From: Candidatus Amarolinea dominans
GTDB taxonomy: Bacteria; Chloroflexota; Anaerolineae; SSC4; Amarolineaceae
Direction of reading: 5' to 3'
DNA: 64,000 nt
Assembly (NCBI GenBank): GCA_016719785.1
Contig: JADJYJ010000014.1
Span: forward strand, 1-64,000
In this document: positions 47,054-55,553 of the stretch, in pieces
How positions within the stretch are numbered: the first letter of the stretch is position 1
Layout: the number at the start of each line of letters is the position of its first letter
Position numbers and translations under genes: made by a program
Notes under the pieces: generated by a model
The model's input: only the letters and a program-made list of their open reading frames with translations
The model's database searches: none
Told to the model about the DNA's origin: nothing

Positions 47054-47313
47054 GTCCTCTTGAGGTCAAGCCATCCCACGCCCAGGGTCCACTGGCAGGC
47101 TGTGCCCTCGTCGTTCAACCCTCTTGATTGATACCAGTCATGAGTCTTGATTCGTTTTTTGGGCATGGTTCACTTTGAGGCATCAACCGGGCCTCAGCAC
47201 CTTTACAAATTGCTCGCGACCGACCTTGTGCAGGACAGCCGGTCAGAACCGCAGCCGCGCCGTACAAAGGCGCGCCGCGGTGTCGTGTCGTGTCGTGTCG
47301 GGGCCGATCGCCC
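47054..47313. other. Gap with a TGTCG pentamer repeat
   Basis: About 260 bases without a supported gene. A TGTCG unit occurs four times in tandem near 47280-47300. No promoter for the minus-strand fusion gene is obvious. Confidence 0.5.
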
Positions 47314-48145
47314 TCAGGCGGCAGGATAGCCGAGCAGGGTTAGCCAGTCGTCGGTGCCAGGGGTGATATTCGCCCACTGGAAGGGACTATGGCCGGCGCG
47401 CTTGCCGCGCTGAAAGCTGCGCATGTTGTGCCAGAGCACGAGCATTGAGGATGGCGGGCCGTCCCGGATTCGAGCCGCCGTCGGGTCCGCACCAGTTGGC
47501 GTGGCGGGCTGGTCGGCGACCGCGGGGGGGCACGCCCGGGCCCCCCCCCCGGGCGGCCGGGACGGGGGGGACCCCCCTCCGAGCAGGCTTGGGCGGCGGG
47601 TGCGAGGCGGCCAGGGCCGGGCTCGCACCCCGGGGGGCGCCCCCTCGGCGGATCTTTGCAACGCCGGGCGCGCTCGCCAGCCCTGGAAAAACGTTTCATC
47701 GGCGAGTCCCGCCCCAGGGGCCGATAATCCAGGCTGGCTAACACGCGACCCGCCTGCTGACCGGCGCTCGTCAGCAATTCGCTGATGACCACCGGGCGCG
47801 GGGGGCCGCACCGCCGCGCGGCCGAGGAGCCGCGTGCCCGGGAAAGGCCGGCGCCAGGAAACGCCCCGTTGATCCGACGTTCGGCGACGGGGGGGGGCGG
47901 GGCGTTCTGGGTTGCCGCCGCCGGTGCGCGGGAGCGGCGCCCCCCCCCCCCGGGCCCGAGCCCGCGGCGGGGGGGCGCGGGGGGAACCGCAAAACCGGGG
48001 GGGGGGGGGGGGGAAAAAAAGCCCGGGGGGCAAAGAGGCGGCCGGGGGGGGGGGCCGCCGGGGGGGGGGGGGGAAGGGCCGGGGGGAAAACCCGGGGGGG
48101 GGAGGGCACCCCCGGCCCGGCGGTGAACCATGCCGTTTTTTGGTT
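47314..48145 (-). pseudogene. Frame-broken remains of a transposase-like gene, low-quality sequence
   Basis: Read on the minus strand, the last codons give LVLWHNMRSFQRGKRAGHSP and FQWANITPGTDDWLTLLGY, an ending seen in some IS-encoded transposases of this kind of genome. In another frame upstream is SELLTSAGQQAGRVLASLDY. Frames change repeatedly, and 47525-48120 is full of G and C homopolymers (for example about 47999-48013 and 48060-48074). I infer one gene of about 800 bases whose sequence is corrupted. Open frames through the runs are poly-Pro or poly-Gly artefacts. Confidence 0.45.
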
Positions 48146-51100
48146 TCAAGGGGCGCCCATGGTCAATTGATCGAAGGTGAAGCTGACCGGGGCTTGCTCA
48201 TCGTAGTTATCGGCAATCAGTCCAAAGGAGCCGCCTTGATAGCGGTCGTCGCTGAAACGGGCCACCTGTCGCCCGTTGATGTACAGGCGATACGCGCCGC
48301 CATCACCGGCCACGGTCAGCGTGTTGATAGCCTGTTCTGCTGTCAGAATCAAATCCGACGGCGTCCAGTCAATCAAGGTCGTCACGGTTTCCGCGTCATC
48401 AATGCGATCCAGGCCAAAGAAGCCATCGCCCGAGATCTGGAAGCTGTAGAACTGCTCGCTATCGGTGACCTGGAAGATCAGGCCATAGCCGTTGTTGGCG
48501 GCGCCGCTGAAGCTGGTCGCGGCTTGGAGAACAAAGCTGGCGGGCAGGGTTTCAGCGGGGTAGTAGTCATACAGGGGGCCGCCATAGGGGTTCAAGCTCA
48601 CGGCGTATTGACCCGCCGCAGAATAACCAGCCGCGCCCCAATCACCGCTGTCATCCGTTAGGCCGCTGTCATCGGTGTTGAAGGTGTCTTGCCACAAGAC
48701 GCGCTGGATGTTGGGCGCGGGCGATCCCAACGGCTCCTTGCTGAGGCCCGTCAGCATGATGTCGAAGCTGGCAAGTAGGGGCTGGAAGGTGGCCTGCATG
48801 GCCGTGAAATCGGCCGCCGCGCTCAACAGGAGAACGGTGAATGTCGCATTGCGCGTGGGCGAAGAGACGACGGCCAGCGCCTGCAGCGGCTCGCCATCCA
48901 GGGTAAACGTGACGCCGCGCTGCATGGCTGGGTACGCGCCCAGTAACACCGATTCTGCTTGGGGTGCGACGACCACGTTCTTCAGTTCGCTGTCGGCCGT
49001 AAACAAGGCCAGCGCGTCGGCCAACCCCTGAGCGTTGGCGGCGTCTGCGCTGTCGGCGTCGGGGTAGCTATCGCGCACGACAAGAACCAACGCGCCGTTC
49101 TCATCGTCGGTAAACGAGACCATGTCGTTGGCCGCGTCCTCTTCCACACTCCAGGCTGCGGGGTAGAGCAGGGCAATGGCGAGGGCGGAGTTGGTGTAGG
49201 GTTTGAAACCATTCACCGCGACAGCCTGCGCATTTTCCACAAAGACTGTGTCGAACTGCGCGCTGCGTTGACCATCCAGGTCCTCGGCAATCACACCAAT
49301 CACGTAGCTGCCGGCCGGCGCCGGCCTTTCGACCACAGTCCATGCCGTGTCGCCAAAGGTGAGCGTGCCGCCTTCACGCGTGAAGGTGCTGCCCTGCTCG
49401 CTGCCGGCATCGAACGGATCCATGGCGGTGCTGGCAACCTTGCGCATTTGCTGCAGCACGGTGAACGTATCGCCACGCGCCGGGGTGATGATGCGCGGCG
49501 CGCCCAGGTTGCTCAGCCGCGGATAGCCGAGCACCTGGGTCAGGCGTCCGTCGCGAAAGGAGATGCGCGCAAAACGCTCCGAGCTGCCATCGGCGAAGCG
49601 ATAGATACCTTCAACCGCGTAAGTTGGGGTGTCGCCGTACGCCGCCGGCATCAAGAGCGCCGGCACCGCGGCGACGCCATCACTGATACTGAACAGCACC
49701 GGTTCCCAGTCCAGGTCTACTGCCACATCCTCCGCCGGCCAGGCTGGATAGGCGACGCCGTCAATCTCCTGCGTATCAGTGGCCTGGACATAGGCGATGT
49801 CCTCGATCAGAATGGCCTGCTCTTCAGGCAGTGTGCGGCCGATGAAGTGGTAGACAAAGCCCAAGTTCCGACCGCTGATCGTGGTTTGCAGATTGATGGG
49901 CCGGCCGGCTGCAGCCGTGGTCGCGGACAAGCGCAGTGGCTCGATCTGGATCGGCTTGCTCAGCGCCGCGAAGCGGGTAACGGTGCGTTTGGGCGCCGCA
50001 TCGCTGCGCCGGCTGCCATAATGCGCAGCCAAAAAATCATCCCAACCAGAAACTTGCGCAAAACGGCTGGCAATGCGCGTATACTGCCAATTATCTTGTG
50101 TGCGGTAGAGCGTACGGCTGGGGAAATAGATCGAGATACCGGTCGCGCCGGGGCGCTCCGGCCCGTGGCGTTGAGTGACAACGGCTTGTCCCATCGCCGC
50201 CAGCACGGCGTCCGCCGCCTGCTTGACCGCAGCGCTGCCACTCTGCGAGCGCAGCAATTTCACAAAGTGTCCCAGGTCAATGTAGGGAGACGCAGAGCTT
50301 TCGTCAAAAGCGTTCTCAAAGCCCTGCGCGTTGGCGCGGGCGCTGGTAATCTTGCTGCGCTCCAGGCCTGCCAGTTGGGTGCTGAGGCGATTCACGGCTT
50401 GGTTGAGCGTGGGGATGGCGTTCAGGTCAACCGTGGCCAGGGTGACATCCACGCTGAACTCTTTGACCACGCTAGGAGAATCCAGGCTCTCGTCCATGTC
50501 ATTTTCTTTGAGCAACTGGCGTCGCGCGGTGGCATCAAGGATTCGTTGATCCTGCGCGATGTAGCTGTTGACGATGGTGCGCCCCAGGTCGGCGCCATTC
50601 ATCGCCGGGTTGGCGATCAACTGGCTGAGGAAGCCGGCATAGGCCCAGCCCAGCGCCGGTTCCACTTCTTCCGAAGCCACGGCATAACGGGCATGGGGGG
50701 TCAGGGTGGTGTAGACCTCCAACATGCCCATCAGGCAGGCGTCGAATCCGATCAATTCGAACTTGTCCAGGCCGGTTTTCTGGCGCGCGGCGCCAAGCGC
50801 TGTGTCCAGCTCCATCAGCCACAGGTTGTCATCCATCTCTTCTGCCAGCGCCAACTTGTCCCGCCCCTGACCGCCAGGCGCCGGGTCGCTGAAGCCGCCC
50901 GGCCAACCGGAGCCGTGATCGGACAGAATCAACGCGTGTTTGCGCGCCGGATAGTTGACCAGGGCCCAGGTGATGAAGTCGCTGAGGGTCTGGCCGTCAG
51001 CCATATTCAGTTCCCCCAGGTCGGCCAACTCTGGTGAATTGAGTTTGCCCAGGTCGTCATCTTTGGTGATGTAGAAGCGCTTGGTGGATGTCCAGTTGCC

Positions 51101-51934
51101 CATGCCACTGAACGCCCCCTTGTAGCGATCCACTTGGGCCACGATATGCACCTGGTCGCTGGAGCCGACGCGTTCGACCTCATTGAGATCAACCATCATG
51201 TCACGTTCGAGGATGTTGTCGTCGGCGTCCACGTAGAGCATGATGAGCCATTCGGCCTCTGCGCTACGTTCCGTTGGCGGTTTACTGACTGGGTTGGAGG
51301 GACCAACCACGACGCCGCTGATGTGCAGGGTTTGCAGCATCGAATCGAAGATGCTGACCTCATCGCGATAGGTAGCCTGTGGCGCTTCGAAGTTCAAGAG
51401 ATAGGTCTGGCCGTCGTCGGTAGTCACGGCAATGAAGATGCCCTGTTGCGGTATTTTGTTGCTGGCTACGTAGCTGAAGTCCAAGCTCAGGCCATCGAGG
51501 CCGCCGGCGCGGTAGGCCGTGGGTTCGTTTTGATACACAACCTGGCTGATGCCTGGTCGTGAGTTCACGCCTTTGAGATAGGCGATGCCGGCGCGATTGG
51601 CCGCGTCTGCGGCGCCGCCGAATTCCTGACGCTGCACCCACAGCGAGGTGTCACGGTCGCTCACGTAGAAGATCACGCCGTCGCTGCTGGCGTTCTTATC
51701 CGACACGCGCCAATCGTTGGGGTAATCCAGGCTGAAGGCCAGGTCAGGGCTATGGTAGCTGCGGTTGCCCGGCGACAGCGGGGTCTTGGGGTTGCCCTGT
51801 ACACCTGTGGCCGGTGGTGGCGTGGCCGTCGCGGCCGGCCTGTCGGGCGGCTCGTCATTGCATGCAGCCAGCAGTGGCAGCAGCAAGGAGATCAACAGTA
51901 TGAGTACACTCTGACGAATTCGATGGTTGGACAT
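48146..51934 (-). CDS. Clostripain-family (C11) cysteine peptidase lipoprotein, multidomain
   Basis: A 1262-residue lipoprotein. Its signal ends LLISLLLPLLAACNDEPP, with lipobox Cys at about residue 24. Then follow a PsbP-like/beta domain (about 50-220, YHSPDLAFSLDYPNDW) and the C11 peptidase (about 240-640), with ALILSDHGSGWPGGF (catalytic His) and LIGFDACLMGMLEVYTTL (catalytic Cys). Beta domains follow, a second NSALAIALLYPAAWSVEEDA segment repeats the PsbP-like theme, and a C-terminal laminin-G-like domain ends the protein. C11 peptidases cut after basic residues. A copy of the 20-bp repeat lies between its RBS (AAAGGAC) and the upstream gene. Confidence 0.85.
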   Translation of the reverse strand: MSNHRIRQSVLILLISLLLPLLAACNDEPPDRPAATATPPPATGVQGNPKTPLSPGNRSYHSPDLAFSLDYPNDWRVSDKNASSDGVIFYVSDRDTSLWVQRQEFGGAADAANRAGIAYLKGVNSRPGISQVVYQNEPTAYRAGGLDGLSLDFSYVASNKIPQQGIFIAVTTDDGQTYLLNFEAPQATYRDEVSIFDSMLQTLHISGVVVGPSNPVSKPPTERSAEAEWLIMLYVDADDNILERDMMVDLNEVERVGSSDQVHIVAQVDRYKGAFSGMGNWTSTKRFYITKDDDLGKLNSPELADLGELNMADGQTLSDFITWALVNYPARKHALILSDHGSGWPGGFSDPAPGGQGRDKLALAEEMDDNLWLMELDTALGAARQKTGLDKFELIGFDACLMGMLEVYTTLTPHARYAVASEEVEPALGWAYAGFLSQLIANPAMNGADLGRTIVNSYIAQDQRILDATARRQLLKENDMDESLDSPSVVKEFSVDVTLATVDLNAIPTLNQAVNRLSTQLAGLERSKITSARANAQGFENAFDESSASPYIDLGHFVKLLRSQSGSAAVKQAADAVLAAMGQAVVTQRHGPERPGATGISIYFPSRTLYRTQDNWQYTRIASRFAQVSGWDDFLAAHYGSRRSDAAPKRTVTRFAALSKPIQIEPLRLSATTAAAGRPINLQTTISGRNLGFVYHFIGRTLPEEQAILIEDIAYVQATDTQEIDGVAYPAWPAEDVAVDLDWEPVLFSISDGVAAVPALLMPAAYGDTPTYAVEGIYRFADGSSERFARISFRDGRLTQVLGYPRLSNLGAPRIITPARGDTFTVLQQMRKVASTAMDPFDAGSEQGSTFTREGGTLTFGDTAWTVVERPAPAGSYVIGVIAEDLDGQRSAQFDTVFVENAQAVAVNGFKPYTNSALAIALLYPAAWSVEEDAANDMVSFTDDENGALVLVVRDSYPDADSADAANAQGLADALALFTADSELKNVVVAPQAESVLLGAYPAMQRGVTFTLDGEPLQALAVVSSPTRNATFTVLLLSAAADFTAMQATFQPLLASFDIMLTGLSKEPLGSPAPNIQRVLWQDTFNTDDSGLTDDSGDWGAAGYSAAGQYAVSLNPYGGPLYDYYPAETLPASFVLQAATSFSGAANNGYGLIFQVTDSEQFYSFQISGDGFFGLDRIDDAETVTTLIDWTPSDLILTAEQAINTLTVAGDGGAYRLYINGRQVARFSDDRYQGGSFGLIADNYDEQAPVSFTFDQLTMGAP

Positions 51935-51946
51935 GGTGAGTCCTTT

Positions 51947-51972
51947 CTCCGGTCTCGCACACGAATCTCCGG
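51947..51972. repeat. Isolated copy of the 20-bp repeat unit
   Basis: CTCCGGTCTCGCACACGAAT plus CTCCGG, identical to the unit of the 43735-43974 array 8 kb away. It lies exactly between the stop of the EEP gene (51973) and the ribosome binding site of the clostripain-like gene. Confidence 0.95.
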
Positions 51973-52890
51973 TCAGCGTTCCAGCACCAGCCATAGTCCG
52001 ATATGATCTGATGCCCAGATGCGACCAGCGGGGGTGAGTTGGGGGGCGGTGAAGAGGCGTTGGCTGGCGCGCACACGCCAGGCGGAGGCTGGCCCCGGCT
52101 TCAGAAAGAGATAGTCAATGCGCTCCTCCAGCGGCTCGTCCGGCGGCGCGGTCAAGTCATCCACGCAACAGGTCAAGCCGGGATCATCGGGCCGCACCGC
52201 GGCAAAGCTATCCACCCACGCTGGCTGCAGGGCGCGGATCGCGGCGCTGTCCGCCGTGGCGTTGAAGTCGCCGCCGATGATGATTGGCCCTGGCTGGGCG
52301 GCGACAAAGTGGGCTAAGGCCGACGCCTGCTCCTGGTTGACGGCGGGATTTTGATTCGCCAGGTGCGTGCTGACGACGCGCAGCGGCCCCAACGCCGTGT
52401 CCACGACCGCGCTCAAGGCCACGCGGTGCTGGAAGGGCGCTTCGCGTGGCCGCAGTTCAGTAAACCTCACGTCGCGCAGGGGAAATCGGCTCAGGATAGC
52501 CTCACCTTCTTCGAAGAGAATGGCCCAGCGGTTGCCGTTGGCGCGCAGATAGGCGTGGTTCAGCCCGCTGGCCTGCCCCAGGTAGGCCGCACCAAGCCCG
52601 CCGCGCCAGGTCCACGGCACTTCCTGCAACAGCACGATGTCGGCATCCAGACGCCGGATTTCGGCCGCGATCAGATCGAGGCGCTGCGGCAGAAAGGCGA
52701 AGCGCGGAAAATCGTGCAGGACATTGAGCGAAACGATGCGCACGCTGCCATCGTCCGGCCGCGTGGCCGTGGCGCAGCCGGCCAGGCACCCCTCGACCGC
52801 GGCGCCGGGCTGGCTGGCGTTCATCATCCACAGCGCCAGCGCGGCCAGCGCGATCAGTAGCCAGGCCAGGCGGTTGTTCTTGCGGTTCAT
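51973..52890 (-). CDS. Endonuclease/exonuclease/phosphatase (EEP) family protein
   Basis: A 305-residue protein. An N-terminal membrane or signal segment (LAWLLIALAALALWMMNASQ) precedes the EEP fold: IVSLNVLHDFPR, DADIVLLQEVPWTW (catalytic Glu), VSTHLANQNPA, IIIGGDFNATADSAAI (Asp/Asn), ERIDYLFLKPG and IWASDHIGLWLVL (catalytic Asp-His). It is probably exported and cuts phosphodiesters in nucleic acids or lipids. It is transcribed toward the clostripain-like gene and likely shares a message with it. Confidence 0.87.
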   Translation of the reverse strand: MNRKNNRLAWLLIALAALALWMMNASQPGAAVEGCLAGCATATRPDDGSVRIVSLNVLHDFPRFAFLPQRLDLIAAEIRRLDADIVLLQEVPWTWRGGLGAAYLGQASGLNHAYLRANGNRWAILFEEGEAILSRFPLRDVRFTELRPREAPFQHRVALSAVVDTALGPLRVVSTHLANQNPAVNQEQASALAHFVAAQPGPIIIGGDFNATADSAAIRALQPAWVDSFAAVRPDDPGLTCCVDDLTAPPDEPLEERIDYLFLKPGPASAWRVRASQRLFTAPQLTPAGRIWASDHIGLWLVLER

Positions 52891-52961
52891 GTTCGTGTCC
52901 TTTCAGTGGAGGGGAGCAGGGGGTACGCGGATTGACACAGATTGACACGGATTCCTTTGCT

Positions 52962-53027
52962 GAGGAGCACCGCCAGGAGCTGGCGGCGGAGGAAATAGCG
53001 CAGATCGTGAAGATGTTGTGGTTTTGA
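52962..53027 (+). pseudogene. Orphan copy of the adaptor coiled-coil tail
   Basis: An open stretch translates as EEHRQELAAEEIAQIVKM then LWF and TGA. It resembles the end of the adaptor protein downstream (EERRQELAAAREQAAEGIAQIEERL, encoded near 54055-54130). No start or upstream domain accompanies it. It is a leftover from a second copy of the adaptor or caspase gene. Confidence 0.5.
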
Positions 53028-53053
53028 GATGCGGGTCTGGGAGCAGATCTGCC

Positions 53054-53155
53054 TCAGGCGTTGTCGAACTCGTCTCGGTCAATGCCCAGTTGTTTCAGGA
53101 TCGCGTTGAGCGTCCCTTTAGGAATGTCTCCAGGATGATGCGGAATGACAGAGAG
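53054..53155 (-). pseudogene. HicA toxin remnant (C-terminal part)
   Basis: On the minus strand one frame reads LLSVIPHHPGDIPKGTLN, then AILKQLGIDRDEFDNA and TGA at 53056-53054. The HPGxxIPxGTLxxILxQxGI box is the C-terminal signature of HicA mRNA interferases. The N-terminal half is missing: the frame runs directly into the 3' end of hicB with a frame change. Confidence 0.6.
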
Positions 53156-53324
53156 AAGATTCCTGCATGACCTGGATCAAGTCGGCGGCGATGTCTGGCG
53201 CCAGGCGAATGACCTCTTCCGCTGTCTCAGCCTGCACGATCAGGCCCGGCAGATCGGGACTCGTTCCCAAATACGGACCTTCGGGCAGATGCTCGATCTC
53301 CAGTGTGATTTTGTACGTTGCCAT
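53118..53324 (-). CDS. HicB-like antitoxin, truncated
   Basis: A 68-residue reading frame. MATYKITLEIEHLPEGPYLG, TSPDLPGLIVQAETAEEVIR and LAPDIAADLIQVMQE match HicB antitoxins up to about residue 56. The last dozen residues (SSLCHSASSWRHS) are out-of-frame hicA sequence, so the natural end of HicB is lost. GGAGG lies before the ATG. Probably a deletion joined the two genes of a hicBA pair. Confidence 0.7.
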   Translation of the reverse strand: MATYKITLEIEHLPEGPYLGTSPDLPGLIVQAETAEEVIRLAPDIAADLIQVMQESSLCHSASSWRHS

Positions 53325-53342
53325 TGGATTCCTCCGAGCCGT

Positions 53343-53351
53343 ATTATAGCA
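53343..53351 (-). promoter_or_regulatory. Extended -10 promoter of hicB
   Basis: On the minus strand TGCTATAAT (53351-53343) forms an extended -10; the start would be near 53336 and the ATG is at 53324. The -35 is poor. Confidence 0.45.
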
Positions 53352-53457
53352 TACAAGGCCGGATCAGAAAATAGACGCCAAAGAGAGCGTCACAGGCTGG
53401 GAGCGCGGGCGCTTATCACCGCTGCCATTGCTATCAACCGAGCGCGTCGCGGCTCGA

Positions 53458-53486
53458 TTGACGCGCTGCCGGAGTTGTGCTATTCT
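53458..53486 (+). promoter_or_regulatory. Promoter of the conflict operon
   Basis: TTGACG (53458-53463) and TATTCT (53481-53486) with 17 bases between. Start near 53493, then AAAGGAG (53505-53511) and GTG at 53519. It is the only clear promoter seen ahead of the cluster that runs to the window end. Confidence 0.6.
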
Positions 53487-53518
53487 GTGGCTCGATCTGT
53501 CAGCAAAGGAGCGACCCT

Positions 53519-54151
53519 GTGACCACACGGTACAACACGGCTGCGCTGCGTGACCTGATCAGCGCGGCCCTCAGCGGGGACGAGTTCACAGCCCTGGCGT
53601 TCGATCACTTCCGGCCGGTTTACGATCAATTCGCCGCGGGGCAGACGCGCCATCAGCGCGTGCAGCTCCTGCTCGAACACACCGCGCGCAGCGGGCAGAT
53701 GGCGCGGCTGGCCGCGCTGATCCAGGAGATCAACCCGGCGCGCTACCGGGAATTTGCCGGCCGGCTGCTGGCGCCGGACGCAGATGCAGCGCCGGCGCGT
53801 CCTCAGACCAACATTTCCTATCAAGCAACCCTCACCGGCTCTGGCGCCATCGCCCAGGGCGCCGGCGCGCAGGCCGCCAGCGGCGACAACATCGTCACAG
53901 GCGGCCGCGGGCCGGCGAGCGGGTCCATCGCGCGGCGTCATCCGCAGCAGCAGTTGGCCGAATGGCAGCGTCGCTACGAGACGCTCTCCAAGCGCATCGC
54001 CGCGCTGGACAAGGACCTGGGGCGAACGCTGGACAGCGAAACGAAGCTGGTACTGGAGGAACGCCGGCAGGAGCTGGCGGCGGCGCGGGAGCAGGCGGCG
54101 GAGGGGATAGCGCAGATCGAGGAACGCCTGCGCATGAGCGAGGGAGGTTGA
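53519..54151 (+). CDS. Death-like effector-associated adaptor with coiled-coil tail
   Basis: A 210-residue protein starting at GTG 53519, 7 bases after AAAGGAG. Residues 1-80 (TTRYNTAALRDLISAALSGD, EFTALAFDHFRPVYDQFAAG, VQLLLEHTARSGQMARLAAL) fit the all-helical effector-associated domains (EADs) that link NTPases to effectors in bacterial conflict systems. A Gly/Ala-rich beta segment follows (YQATLTGSGAIAQGAGAQAA), related to the module shared across the locus. The tail (RYETLSKRIAALDKDLGRTL through EERLRM) is a coiled coil almost identical to that of the next protein. It is probably the adaptor that recruits the caspase. Its TGA overlaps the next ATG. Confidence 0.72.
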   Translation: MTTRYNTAALRDLISAALSGDEFTALAFDHFRPVYDQFAAGQTRHQRVQLLLEHTARSGQMARLAALIQEINPARYREFAGRLLAPDADAAPARPQTNISYQATLTGSGAIAQGAGAQAASGDNIVTGGRGPASGSIARRHPQQQLAEWQRRYETLSKRIAALDKDLGRTLDSETKLVLEERRQELAAAREQAAEGIAQIEERLRMSEGG

Positions 54152-55437
54152 TGATGGCCAGTCGTCCAAAGACCAACGAGTTTTCTCACGGCTATGCTCT
54201 CTTGATCGGCGTGGGCGAATGCGCGTACCCCAGGCTTTCGCTGCCGGTGACGGTCAAAGACATGCACGCGTTGCGGGCGGTCCTGACCGACCCCGCCTTG
54301 TGCGGTTACCCTGGCGACGACGCACACATTCGCCTGCTGCACGATGCGGGCGCCACCAGGCAGGCAATCCTCGACGGCCTGACCTGGCTGGCCCGGCAGA
54401 CCGCGGCCGACAGCGACGTCACCGCGGTGGTCTTCTACTCCGGCCACGGCTGGGTGGCGGATGACTCTGGCAAGTATTACCTCCTGCCGCACGATGTCGA
54501 ACCGTTCGACCTGGCCGGCAGCGCGCTCCCGGCTGAAGACTTCACCGCCGCGCTCCGGCAGGTCGGGGCGAAGCGACTGCTGGTCTTTGTGGATAGCTGC
54601 CATGCCGCCGGGATGGCCAGCGCCAAGGACCAGCCGGCCATGAAGCTGCCGTCGGGGTTCACGCAGACCGCCCTGCCGAAGGGATTGGTCGAAGAACTGA
54701 AGCAAGGCGCAGGACGGGCGGTCTTCAGCTCCTCCACCGGCAGCCAGCAATCGTGGGTGCGACCCGACGGCAGCCTGAGCCTCTACACCTATCACCTGAT
54801 CGAGGCGCTGCGGGGCGCGGGCAACCAGCCCGGCGATACCACGGTGCGCGTTTCCAACCTGATGAGCCACCTGGGCAAGGCGGTGCCAGAGAGCGCCCGT
54901 GCCCTCTGCCAGGCCGAGCAGACCCCCTTTTTCGATACGGCAACCGAGGACTTCGCAGTGGCGCTGTTGCTGGGTGGCAAGGGGTTGGGCGGCGCCGGCT
55001 TCTCGCCTGCCCAAGGAGCCGCGGCGGTACACAAGCCATCTATCGATGCCAGCGGCAAGCGCAGCGTGGCCGCCGGGACCATCAGCGACAGCACCATTGT
55101 TACGGGTGATCGCAACGTGGTGCAGCAAGGGAAGTACAACATTCACATCGGCAGCGCGCAGGGGCTGGTGATCGGGGATCAGGCGCAGGTGACGCAGGTG
55201 TTCGGCGGTGAGCCATCCTCGCGCCCCGGCCAGGGAGATACGCCAGGCCGGCAACCGCTGAGCGGAGACGCCGCCAGGCGGCATTTGCGGCAGCAGTTGG
55301 TCGAATTGCAAGGGCGGTACGAGACGCTCTCCAAGCGCATCGCGGCGCTGGATACAGACCTGGGCCGAACGCTGGACGGCGAGCACAGGTTGACACTGCA
55401 GGAACGGCGGCAGGACCTTGTCACGGAGAGAGACTAG
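54151..55437 (+). CDS. Caspase-like (C14) protease with shared module and coiled coil
   Basis: A 428-residue protein from ATG 54151 (54154 also possible; AGGGAGG at 54141-54147). The caspase fold begins HGYALLIGVGECAYPRLSLP. VVFYSGHGWVADD holds catalytic His 99 and LLVFVDSCHAAGMA catalytic Cys 150. After the protease (about residues 1-290) comes the shared module (TIVTGDRNVVQQGKYNIHIG, then SAQGLVIGDQAQVTQ). A coiled coil like that of the adaptor gene (LQGRYETLSKRIAALDTDLG) ends early at TAG 55435. The next 14 codons would continue the coil. Predicted role: proteolytic executioner of cell death. Confidence 0.85.
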   Translation: MMASRPKTNEFSHGYALLIGVGECAYPRLSLPVTVKDMHALRAVLTDPALCGYPGDDAHIRLLHDAGATRQAILDGLTWLARQTAADSDVTAVVFYSGHGWVADDSGKYYLLPHDVEPFDLAGSALPAEDFTAALRQVGAKRLLVFVDSCHAAGMASAKDQPAMKLPSGFTQTALPKGLVEELKQGAGRAVFSSSTGSQQSWVRPDGSLSLYTYHLIEALRGAGNQPGDTTVRVSNLMSHLGKAVPESARALCQAEQTPFFDTATEDFAVALLLGGKGLGGAGFSPAQGAAAVHKPSIDASGKRSVAAGTISDSTIVTGDRNVVQQGKYNIHIGSAQGLVIGDQAQVTQVFGGEPSSRPGQGDTPGRQPLSGDAARRHLRQQLVELQGRYETLSKRIAALDTDLGRTLDGEHRLTLQERRQDLVTERD

Positions 55438-55482
55438 GTTGCCAAACAAATGGCGCAGATCGAGCAGCAACTTTCCTCTTGA
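55438..55482 (+). pseudogene. In-frame continuation of the caspase coil past TAG
   Basis: After TAG 55435-55437 the same frame reads VAKQMAQIEQQLSS and then TGA at 55480-55482. The equivalent part of the adaptor is EQAAEGIAQIEERLRM. The coil therefore once ran to 55482, and the TAG is a nonsense change, a sequencing error or a readthrough site. Confidence 0.6.
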
Positions 55483-55553
55483 TAGAACCCGGAAAACGCC
55501 AGAACAGATGAGCAGTCAACCAAGGAAGGCATCCACAGCAGGCGAGGTACGAC

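Noticed and set aside
47340..48661. Several 100-270 codon frames on both strands rich in Pro, Gly and Arg
   Set aside because: They arise from G/C homopolymers in low-quality sequence; only the last 40 codons near 47320-47440 on the minus strand look like real protein.
48959..51037. 692-codon plus-strand frame opposite the clostripain-like gene
   Set aside because: No domain-like sequence; the minus strand has lipobox, catalytic motifs and an RBS.
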